A stretch of DNA of 64,000 bases. It comes from Tubulanus polymorphus (lineage: Eukaryota; Nemertea; Palaeonemertea; Tubulaniformes; Tubulanidae). The position numbers and the translations under genes were made by a program. Position 1 is the first letter of the stretch, and each line of letters opens with the position of its first letter. Below, one piece after another: positions 24,734 to 34,865 of the stretch. The stretch covers positions 3,844,501-3,908,500 of the forward strand of contig NC_134035.1 in NCBI RefSeq assembly GCF_964204645.1, written 5' to 3'. The notes beneath the pieces are model-generated. The model saw nothing but the letters and a program-made list of their open reading frames with translations, was not told the DNA's origin and did no database searches.

Positions 24734-25316
24734 CGTGATCCGTCGTGTTGGAGAAATCTCTTCGATTCTGCGAAGACGTATTGTTATCATCCTGTTCGGT
24801 CCTGCCGCTGCCGCCGCCGCGATCGACCGCTCGATAGTGTGTACCGTCGAAGCCGTGTCCCGTCGACGCGGCCGCCGCGTTGTAATCGTCGTAATTCGCG
24901 CGGCGTCGATTCGCGTTGCGTTCGTTGTCGTTATTGAAACTGTCGATCAAACCGGACTCGACGACGTCTTCGAAATTGTTCGTCGCGAGCGTCGTCCGCA
25001 CTGTAGACTTACCCGCCGTTGTCGCCGCGTAGCCGTTCAGATTACGATCGACGCCGCCGCCTGGTGTCGGCAACTGAAGTCGATTCGTCAGATCTAACGG
25101 ATTGTCAAACGCGGTCGTCATCCGTCTGCTCATCTGGTGGTTACCATGGTGACCGAGGAGCGTCTTCGCGGCGGTTACATTGTTGGCCACGGTGGCCGTG
25201 ACGGTGGAGGCACAGTTCGGTAGGTTGTTAAATGAGAACGCATGATGATTGTTCATCTGTCCGAGGATCGGTGCATCTCTCTGTAAACTGGCTCCTAATG
25301 TGTAACCATAATACGG
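24734..25316 (-). CDS. Second exon of the minus-strand gene (distal-start isoform)
   Basis: 583 nt from acceptor TATTATTTCAG|CCG to donor CACG|GTATGA, open throughout. It encodes 194 residues beginning PYYGYTLGASLQRDAPILGQ, entering in phase 0 and leaving in phase 1. The sequence is Asn/Thr/Arg-rich and mostly low complexity. One recognisable short motif is PLDLT (isoform residues 83..87), a match to the PxDLS-type CtBP-binding motif known from many transcriptional repressors; a match of five residues can arise by chance. It also has an Ala run, a Gly-rich segment and Arg clusters. It joins exon 27900..27929 upstream (phase 0) and 13225..13438 downstream (phase 1). No conserved domain, so the family is not identified; a nuclear regulatory protein is the likeliest reading. 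Confidence 0.7.
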
Positions 25317-25364
25317 CTGAAATAATACGACGAAAAATAATTGAATACACGATAATTACCTGAG

Positions 25365-26150
25365 CCGTTTCGGGGTAATCTCATCGAAGTCGATTACCTG
25401 AGCTGTACGTTACAAGGGGTAATCCCCGAGGAAGTCGATTACCTGACCCATATGGCATATGGGGTAGATTACCAACCTGTACTGCGTGTTTAGGATAATC
25501 CTGTGGAACTGGATTACCTGGGGTCAGTAGCTCTAAAATTGCTTCAAGAAAACCGGCGAATAAATACCATAGTAACAATGAACTTTCAATTGTCACTTTG
25601 TCAACTATCCACTGGTTGACTAGAACCAACTTTAGAGCAATTGGCCCCAGACTCAGGATAAAATAGTGTGGGATACGTTTACCCAACGCATACTAGGCTG
25701 AAGGATTCAAAACAGTGGGACTCATACAGACCCATACAGCATATAAGGGTCAATCTATCGGAATCAAATTACCTGAGCCTGACAGCATAGGGGTCAACCT
25801 AGCGGACTCTATTACCTGCCCCCGCACAGCATAGGGGTCAACCTAGCGGACTCTATTACCTGCCCCGTACAGCATAGGGGTCAACCTAGCGGACTCTATT
25901 ACCTGCCCCGTACAGCATAGGGGTCAACCTAGCGGACTCTATTACCTGCCCCGTACAGCATAGGGGTCAACCTAGCGGACTCTATTACCTGCCCCGTACA
26001 GCATAGGGGTCAACCTAGCAGAATCTATTACTTGCCCCGTACAGCATAGGGGTCAATCTAGAAGAATCTATTACCTGTCCCGTACAGCATAGGGGTCAAC
26101 CTAGCGGACTGAATTACCTGCCCCGTACAACATATTGCAACCCACGGGAC
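25365..26150 (-). repeat. 43-bp minisatellite with decayed flank
   Basis: About nine well-kept copies (25741..26150) of a 43-bp unit containing CAGCATAGGGGTCAACCTAG and GACTCTATTACCTGCC. More diverged copies reach back to 25365. On the minus strand every unit carries CAG|GTAAT, a strong 5' splice-site match. The array lies in the first intron of the minus-strand gene, about 50..830 bp upstream of the exon 25316 acceptor. Confidence 0.85.
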
Positions 26151-26159
26151 TCATTAACC

Positions 26160-27899
26160 ACAGAGCGCGAATATAATGACAGTTTTAATTTCCACAGATC
26201 AAATTGAACTTGCGGAACCCGTGGAACTGGGTGCCGGATTAATTGTACTGAATCAACTAAAGTCGTTTAACGTAACGCTCAGTAGGTCGGCTGGGTGTGT
26301 GCGTGTATGTGTGTGTGTATATAGCGTAGAAGGTAATTTTCTGCCGACCCGAGGTGTTAGTGTGGGAAAGTTGTCGATCACTATAAATACAGCAATTAAT
26401 GTACATTTATACTCTCTCTAGCTCTCTCTCTTAGCGCGGCGGCGCGCGTAAATGCCGCAATGCCGGCCGTTTACAGTCGGTGTTCTTGCTGACTGTAGGA
26501 ATGTCACCGAGCTTCCCCCGAACCGTGGGAAACTAGCTAATACGCGATATCAAATTACTCAAATTATTTCCTACGAATTCTGTCGCGCTTCTTACACGGA
26601 CGGACGCAGGGCCCAATATAATCAAACCTAATTCTAAAGCGATTTAACGTGAACTGGATTTAAACTCACTCCGACTTGAACTATTACCCTTAACTCGAAA
26701 AGTTCAGTTTTAACTAAAACCCCGCCAAAAAAGGTCATTAGAGGAAGGTCATTTTACTATTCAGCTCCTAATCTTTGTAATGAACTACCTCGCAGCATTA
26801 GAGAGTCTCCATCTGTCTCAGCCTTTGAATCCAGATCGAAAACTTTTCCTTTTATAAGCACCTATGGTGATCAATATTCAACTCGTACTATATAAGCTAA
26901 AAAATCTTATCGTTATTAGTCTATTAACCCCCCCCCCACGATAGCTCATTAGACAAACATTTAAGTTGTAATAACCCATACGTACGTTCAGAACCTCAAG
27001 GGGCATTGTATAATCCGCGATGGAAAACTATACATATTTTCAGGGATGCTTGGCAGCTGTAAGTGTCCTGAAACAGGTCCTCGTCGTCGCCCGGTGCGGT
27101 ATTTATTCAACACACGCGCTGCGCATTTTTAACAACGTACAAATGGTAAACGTACGACGATGACATAGAGCTCTCGCCCGGCACATCGATTGACCCGTTT
27201 TCGCGAATTACTAAACGACCCTCACCCCATTTACGGCGCAGCTAACGAGCCCTTCAGGATATTCTCGGGGTTACGAAACGCTGGCACGTAGAATTCGCCG
27301 CGTCGATCGATAAGGCGACCGCGTTCGAATAAGATAACTACTAAGTTCGAACCCAAGCTCTGTTTTATAGTCGAGACTTAAGTCCAAAAGTGATCTTAGT
27401 TCTTAAGTCCGGTCTATAGAACTAAGTTGTCCTTAGATCGGTCTCAAGTCTAAGCCATGACTGCAACCGGCCCCAGGATCTAGTCAGGATGAGCGAAATC
27501 TCTGAATAATCACAGACAGACGAAAACTCCAAAGTGGCACTGGCTCCCGAATGATTTTGCATTTTGACATCTAAATCATACAACGCGTGGAACGAAGTCC
27601 TGTACCGTGAAAAACTGGACACCTAATCAGTTCAAAACTGTGAAACCGATACGAAGAGCGTTGAACAATTACTTTAGGTGCTCTTCTATAAAGTAGAACA
27701 GTAATACTTGGATATGCAAAAACTCTTTTCGTGCATAGGCCTAGAGTAGAACCATCTACAAGAAGATTTAATCAACCCCTGTCAGTGATGCCTGTGCCTT
27801 CCGACAAGGCATCGGAAGATGATCGCGCGTCATCATCTCTTTCAACCCCAGTCGGTCGAACTATCAACATCAGGTCGTACCATCAAGATCGAGACTTAC
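26160..27899. other. First intron of the minus-strand gene, nothing coding seen
   Basis: CpG-poor sequence with a (TG)n stretch near 26300, a TTAAGACC repeat fragment at 27340..27480 and no supported exon. Confidence 0.4.
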
Positions 27900-27929
27900 C
27901 TGCGCCAACATAACGTGCTGTTCATTCAT
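27900..27929 (-). CDS. First coding exon (start 1) of the minus-strand gene
   Basis: ATG at 27929 gives ten codons, MNEQHVMLAQ, ending at a consensus donor GCGCAG|GTAAGT. It is phase 0 and fits the acceptor of exon 24734..25316, giving a continuous frame. The frame is also open for about 25 codons upstream of this ATG, so an earlier non-ATG part or a 5' splice at TATTTAG|CACGCG is possible. Most of the exon would be 5' UTR. Confidence rests on the perfect donor and phase match. Confidence 0.55.
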
Positions 27930-27999
27930 GATGTCGAGGATGGATGCTGCGCGCGTGCTAAATACTAGAAGTTTACTGACCCATTTAACGCGTGTAGTC

Positions 28000-29208
28000 G
28001 CCGCCGATACTTTAGCCTAGATCTCTCCTTACGATATATAGCTGCGTTAGAGAAGACCTTATAAACAACGACTACGATTAATCCCGACTGCCGCAAGAGG
28101 AGCCATTTCTAAATATGAACAGCGTCCAAAGTCTTGTCCGCCGGTAAAAACGTAAATTCGCACAATTCACGCAGGAATTCTTTTATTCCGTGAGAGTCGT
28201 CTTGCGTTCACACACAAACACACACACATGTATACGAACTATTATAACGAGCTGTTAGGAGAAATTCACACATTCATTAACGATACGCCGCGGCGCGTAC
28301 TTTCCCCCGCCGAGCGACGAACGCACCGCCGAAAAGAAAGAAAAGTCCCGTAAAATCTCCTCGATTCTCGCAATACTATGTACGCTTAATCCGTTTATCC
28401 GAAATGAAGTGGACGACGAACTATCAGAAATGCTCTCTACTCGGCGTACAAAGCGTTCGTTCGACAAAAAAGAAAAAATCCCGAAGACCGAAACAATGAA
28501 GCGTAGGATATGTACTAGTTCCGTGTATGTCAGTGTCAGTCAGCCCACGCGTTACATACACTAGCATTCAGGTCTTCCGTGTGTGTGGGTCCGGGTTGTA
28601 TTGAGGAGACTTGTCTCTATCCATCCAATAAAGAGCGAAGACCAGACTAAGGAGCGTGCGTTCTCTCTCTCTTCTCTCTTGCCGCCGCTGCTGCTGCGTT
28701 TGTGTGCTCTCGGCGCGCTCTTCTAGTAGTAGAATAGTAGTGTGTGTGTGTGTATACACGGCGACCCGTGGGAAACTACATTTGCATCTGACAAACGAAT
28801 AACAATAGACATGCGGCTAGTGCTTCGATGAAACACCCTCCAGCAGCAGATGAGAGCGCGAGATGAGGTCGTATATAACCCCCCCCCCCCCCGGTAAAGT
28901 CTTAGAATAAGCCGCTTTGAAGCATCCTATGCGTGATCTACCTAAGCCTCTATTGCGTATTATTTAACCCCAATCTTATTAAATATCAGATTTGATTAGA
29001 TAGATACTTCGTCCTGAGCTGGTGTTTAATCTCCTTTTATCTATTTAATCGTTCAATTCGAGAACGATTCAATTCGAGATTGATATCGTTGTATAATAGG
29101 TTTTTATCTGCTATCGAACACCCCCTCAACCCCCCCCCCAGGAATAGAGCGCGAACTAATGGAAGAATCCTTAAAAATGTTTCTCAAGGCCCGCGCGTGT
29201 TGACATAG

Positions 29209-29244
<36 letters not shown>

Positions 29245-29899
29245 AATAGGTTATCAAAATTATTTACCATGTTTTGTGACCTGCTTGTTGCTATTTGAAC
29301 GCTTGAACTCTGGTGTGTGATACCATTCATTATCGAACTGATAAAAAGACTTTGGATTTTCCCCCATCGTTTTTATGCCTTCTGTGTTTATACCTTCGAT
29401 ACACATGAAGTCAATATATAGCGCAGAATTTTGTGAAAGAAATAAATCAGAAACGGACGCATCGTTTTATCAAACCGATGCACAATTTTGCCGGAAACAA
29501 TTCTGAAGATTCGAATTTTACGGTTTCTGATTCGGTAATCACCTAATTAGGTCAAGAATATCCTGGAACCAACACTACCAATTTAAGTGTAGTCCAAAAA
29601 AAATTGCTAATTCCCTATTTCTCAAAATTGAAGATTTTTAAAGGAGTTTGGGGCATTTGGCTCGAAACTAGGAATAACAAGCTCATCCAAAAGCTTTTTC
29701 CACTTAGAATCAGTTTTAAAGGCATCGAAGAGTGATGATAGGGACCCTGATTAAACTGTATTTCAATCGTTGCTTTTTTGACTACGATCCAGTGTATTTT
29801 TAGACTCGTCTGGTTTCAAACGCTCTTAAAAATATTTACGGATAATTCCTCGGAGGATTTTGACAGTGTAATAGTAACGAACTCCTGGGGGGGGGGGAG
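28000..29899. other. Upstream region of the minus-strand gene with simple repeats
   Basis: Contains purine/pyrimidine-rich and (GCT)n sequence at 28640..28760 that could be 5' UTR on the minus strand. It also has C-runs at 28880 and 29130, (CT)n at 29213..29241 and a family S fragment at 29525..29750. No supported exon. Confidence 0.35.
29213..29241. repeat. (CT)n microsatellite
   Basis: About 14 CT units. Confidence 0.9.
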
Positions 29900-30245
29900 G
29901 TTGGCGCATCGACGGAATGGCGACGAGCACTCGTAACAAAAGCTCATTCATACGCGTCTGTTATTGACGAGGAGCAGGTGGCTGTCAGGGTGTCTGCGCG
30001 TCGTCGGGTTGAATGGACCCGCGCGGGTGCCCTACGGAGCGCGTCGATTGTCTACCGCAGCTCTAGTTACGGGCGATGACAATGAACGCCGCGACGAAGA
30101 TGAGTCGGTAAGATCGGAGGGTCGTCGTGACGGCGAGGATTCCAGAGGAGCAGTATTCGTCCAGCGGCCACTGAGCGCTGAAAGCTTCGAGTCCTCTCCC
30201 AACCAAAAACATCACGTGCAATCCGGCAAACTGTTACATTAGGAA
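29900..30245. other. CpG-rich island of unknown function
   Basis: Dense CG/CGA sequence with a donor-like GAGTCG|GTAAGA at about 30110 on the plus strand and a nearby ATGACAATGAACGCC. It could be a first exon or a promoter, but no downstream exon is recognised before the zinc-finger gene. Confidence 0.25.
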
Positions 30246-31324
30246 AAGTTATTAGGCGAAAAATTATTAGGCGGTGTCATCACGAATCCCATGAAAATGC
30301 CAAAATTCCAAAAGATGTGGAAAATTTTTCAGACTTGCAGTGATTTGATTGCGACAGTATCCCAGCATCCGGGAGGGAGGAAAATAGAAATGACAATATA
30401 CGAGACAATATACGAGAAATTTCTGATTTTACCTCATATTAGAAAATCATGTTTGATTCTTTCCTATGTTTTGTGGATTGGAAACTTACCAGTAAGTCAA
30501 AAGCAAACTGTGATAGCACCAGTCCGTTGACAGAGGATCTACTTGCAGAATACCGACAATAGAGGATCTACCTGCAGGATAGCTGATCAGCGCAGTATCC
30601 CGGTAGGAGGGTACAGTAGGCTTTCTCTGATATCTCGATTAGAGTGTTGAAATTCATTGTTTCCTATGTTTTCTCGATTAGAAAGTCATATCAACGCAAA
30701 CCAGGATAACAAACACTGATTAAGACGCCAAAGTGGGATACTGACATTGGACACGGACAGGATTTCACGGACAGAACATACTCTCTGGCATTGTATAAAT
30801 CAAGTCTTTGAAAGATGCAGCAGATTTTTCGCACAGCACGTTTCAGACGGTGCATGTGAACATATCAGAGGTGGTCGGCCCTAAAAACCCACGATCGCCG
30901 AGAAGAATTAGATTATCATACGACGCGTACATCCTGTGTTAGACAATCGACGATCGACTCCGCGCGACAATCTTCCGACAATCAAACCGCGAAGTTAGGT
31001 CATCGCCGATTGTGCGAATTCAAATTCAATACGACGAGTCTAAAGCGTCCTAATTGATTTAGATCGAAAGGGTAATTAATGCCCCCCATGTAAATCCTCT
31101 TCCCGGCTTTTATAAACGAACGTCCCCGCTGTCGGGGTCCCCCGGAGGGATTCAGGATGCAATTAACGAGGATCACTTCCGCAATAGTGCATTTCAATTA
31201 ATCGGGAGGAAACGTAATAACCAGGTACACCATCTTCTAAAAGTCGATCGATTTGGACTCATAGAAACGGGATGAATCACGAATTCGAAAACGATTTTCT
31301 CTATAAAAAGAAAGAGTGGTCGCA

Positions 31325-31593
31325 TTCCGCCTATTTACATATCCCCTCAGTTTTCCACTGGATTACGCAAATGAGCGAATCAGAGAGAACTTTCTGAAGG
31401 TTTAAAATGTTACAATTCGTTCATTTTTCATTGAATCACGTATTGATAAAGAAGCGTGTGGTCAACCGCATTATCGTAATTCCCTGAATTCACAGCATCA
31501 TATATCTGTAGGCCTATGAGAAATTTTCAGTTTTAACAGATATGTTTCTATTCCCTGAGTTTTCCAGGTTTACCAGCTCTCAGTGGCCAGCCT
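31325..31593 (+). repeat. Dispersed repeat, CCAGGT...GGCCACC family
   Basis: Same blocks as 4785..5052, including ATTCGTTCATTTTTCATTG, ACGTATTGATAAAGAAGCG and AGTTTTCCAGG. Ends CAGTGGCCAGCCTG. Confidence 0.6.
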
Positions 31594-31889
31594 GAATAAT
31601 CAAAACATGAACAAATCGCGGCGTAATTACAAAAATCAAAAGGAAAATAATAGTTGATATTTATATATCGTATTAGAACAAGAATCCTATACAATACAGG
31701 TGTCTTTCTTGCTGGTATTATCATCCATGATCCTATCACTCCAGAATTACTATCTCTCCCTGGGTAGAAGTGACATCCAAGCTACAATACTCAGATATCA
31801 GGAATCTGGTTAGGTATTTCGCTTGCAGGGTGTACGAAGTATTCGCATTGCAGCCAGTGTTTGGTGTCCCCTGAACCTATATCCATAAC

Positions 31890-32330
31890 TATCTGTTGAT
31901 TACTAAATCTCTCTCAGCATCCAAGCTACACTATACTCAGATCTCAGGAATTAGGTCTCACGTACCCATTTGTTTCTGGGTGAAGACTAAAGGCAATGAG
32001 GATAAGCACCTAGCCCAGGGACACTATAGTACTGAACCCATGACCTGGCAGTTCTTAGCACTAAGCCACGCCATTCCACTAGATGAGTGCAAAAACATCT
32101 TATCGCAGCATTTAAAATGATGAGGATAATCATCTTGCCTGGGGACGCTTCAGTATTGATCCCATGACCTGGCCATTCTTAGCACCCCACCGTTCCACTA
32201 GAGTGCACTAGTATCTTATCACTGCATGCAAAATCATGAGGATAAACATCTTTCCCAGGGACATTGCTGAACACAGCGAAATACTCAAACCACTCGTCGA
32301 CACCGCTACACTAGTGCACCGTTTTGCAGA
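31890..32330 (-). mobile_element. Tandem tRNA-derived SINE fragments
   Basis: Three successive fragments each contain CCCAGGGACA-type and ACCCATGACCTGGC blocks (B-box-like on the minus strand), followed by TTAGCAC and CCACTAGA. Confidence 0.45.
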
Positions 32331-32347
32331 GGATACAACACTACTGT

Positions 32348-32606
32348 ATAATAAGATAAAATCCCACTATTTACAGATTAAAAGAATTTAAAAACCAGAA
32401 TTTATTTATTAAATCTAAATTATTTAAAAGACACGACGTTTCGATCTCACCCTAGAGATCATCGTCAGGTGAACAAAGAACACACCTGACGATGATCTCT
32501 AGGGTGAGATCGAAACGTCGTGTCTTTTAAATATTTTAGATTTAATAAATAAATTCTGGTTTTTAAATTCTTTTAATCTGTAAATAGTGGGATTTTATCT
32601 TATTAT
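32348..32606. repeat. 259-bp near-perfect palindrome with two hammerhead-like cores
   Basis: Arms 32348..32471 and 32483..32606 are complementary over 124 bases with one visible mismatch, around an 11-base loop (AACAAAGAACA). Each arm carries a core: minus 32438..32468 and plus 32486..32516. Both read CUGACGA, U, GAUCUC, loop, GAGAUC, GAAAC. The 6-bp stem II is perfect in both. The near absence of decay implies a recent origin or repair between the arms. Confidence 0.9.
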
Positions 32607-34641
32607 CCGTTCACCACGTTTGAGTGTGGTCATCGTTCTACTACTACTACTACTAGTAAGGGGATTTGAACCCAGTATCCCGTAGTTGAATGTTCTAGGC
32701 ATTCACCCATACTGTTCCACTAATGCACTAGTATCTCATTGCTGGGTGCAGAGAAACGATGGGGACTAGTGTATCAGCCCGCAACAATACCATATTCAAC
32801 AGAACCCACGACCTGATATCACAGAGTCACGTACGCGCCACTTGTTCAAACCATCCCAACAAGATGATATTTGAAAACAACAGTGAAAATAGGATGACAT
32901 AAATTCGAAGAAGTTGATTTATAAGTAGTATGTGCTTTGATTACAATTTCTGGGAAGTCTTTGGAAAAATTGGCTAATACTTCATTTCATGACACCAAGG
33001 CTCTTAGGGGGCACTCAGTTTTGAGGTTCATAGGGATGTGTCATATCATATTTCTGGATCCAGCCTGGCTGAGACAGACACTCTTGCACTTGCCGATACC
33101 GCATGCTATAACTGTATTAACCTCGTTCGGATTAGGGGCAAAACTGCAGATAAGGTCACGTTGCTGCTGTTAAGTTGCGTTTAGTACTATGGTTAAGGGA
33201 TATGGCAGGGATAGGCCTACGGCGTCAACATGCATTACCATCACAGACACTAACAGTAACCTAGCCCACGTGCGGTCTTCATGGCTCAGTAGATAAGGTA
33301 GTTCACTGATGGTAGGCTCTAATCCCAGCAAATAAAGCTTTAACGTTCCTGTGTAAAACCTCACCGTGATAAACCCTCTAGGCTAAAGAACATAAGCCCC
33401 CCATAGCAAAAAGTTAACAGTCTTAACTACAGTTTAGGTCACATTCCCACTGTATGGCGCTAGCGTCAAAAGAATAGCGTTATGGTTAGGTACATAACCA
33501 TCGGGGACAACTGCGTTTGCTCCAAGTTGACTTCATATGCAGTTAGATCTTTCTAAGTTTGGACAAGTAACTAATGCCACACATATACAGCGGACAGGTG
33601 CCATAAACTGCATAAGACCTATCTAAGTATGGACACGTGTCTAACGCAACATTATTGCGGAAAGGTGCGTTCTACTCTTCTCAGTGCAAAGTTTGACAAC
33701 AAGTCATCATGAAGTAGGCCTAACTAACGCCTTACATACGCCACGGTAAGAACCTTAAACTGCAATAAGACCTTTCTAAAGATTGAGCTATTGTTATTAT
33801 ACTCACATCAGAATAGAATCAATGACGGCTGCAGAATCACAATAACAACATCATAATAGTATATGACGAACCCGGAAGTGAGTTCAGTAGGTTCAGAGAG
33901 GTGCCCTGAAAATAGTCCAATTCAACCCGGAATATTGAAGATGACAGCGGCTTAAACACGGTACAATTTTCACCTAGCCCTAGATCTGTACGAGACGCTT
34001 GCTAGTGAGAACGCTTACCGATTTACGGAGAATGTATCCAGCTGAAAATCAACTTTAATCGTCGAGAATTCCAAACTTCATACACAGAGTTCCGCACAAG
34101 ATGGCGCATTCGGAGTGAGGGTTCGATCGGATCCGACATGGGCTAAATTCTATTCAAACTCGAGACCATGTTCGAATCCCGCGATTATGGCAGAATATTG
34201 CTCACGTGCCACAGTAATAATACTACCCCTTTGGCGGTCGCGTGCTACCCCTATATATATCATTAACGGCGGATTTGAGAACTAATTCAGATTGCGGGAC
34301 AGTTTAATTACTTCGTTTGTTGCCTAATAATGATAAATTTATCTATGAATATATACTAGATTTTGATAAATGTCGCTATAATGTTCACTTGTCCTACAGA
34401 ATTAAAAGAACTTCCCCAAGCCTGAAGGCTCTACCAAAAATGGGAGAATGCGCTATAGGAAAGAAAAAATAATTGGATGGGCTTATACCGAGGTTTGTGA
34501 AAATATCCGATCATGAAACTAAACCACAGACAGGTTCTCTGAAAGGTTATAAGCAGCCAGAGCGGTCTCTCCTGTCACTGGGTTTAACCTGATGAAAAAA
34601 CCAAAACAAACAGAACTAAAATTTCATATACAATTTCAACA

Positions 34642-34647
34642 TTTATT
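34642..34647 (-). promoter_or_regulatory. Poly(A) signal for the zinc-finger gene
   Basis: AATAAA on the minus strand about 220 bp after the stop codon at 34866. Confidence 0.4.
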
Positions 34648-34865
34648 TCCCACTTGTATTTCTACTATAAATAAGCCTTTCACATAATCTCAGACGACCT
34701 TGAACTGGGCGCAATTCACGAAATTATGACCACAAGGATTTTCGTAAACAATTTATAATATAACTTAATTTTTCTGGTAACCAATTGAGTCAATTTACAA
34801 TTGTCGGCTTTTTAATGTTTTATCGCTATATCACAGATTTTTTCAAAAAACTAAATGCCTTTAAA

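Larger units (their letters stand above)
30250..34640. other. Gene-poor region dominated by repeats
   Basis: Holds the CCAGGT-type repeat at 31325..31593, tRNA-like SINE fragments at 31890..32330, 32650..32720 and 33250..33340, and the palindrome at 32348..32606. No exon is supported. Confidence 0.45.

Noticed and set aside
9893-25316. Assignment of the minus-strand gene to a nuclear receptor, AP-2, Eya or ETS family
   Set aside because: I compared the N-terminal peptides with these families from memory and found only loose compositional likeness; no motif justifies a name.
25741-26150. CRISPR-like regular repeat
   Set aside because: Units are contiguous with no unique spacers and the DNA is eukaryotic; it is a minisatellite.
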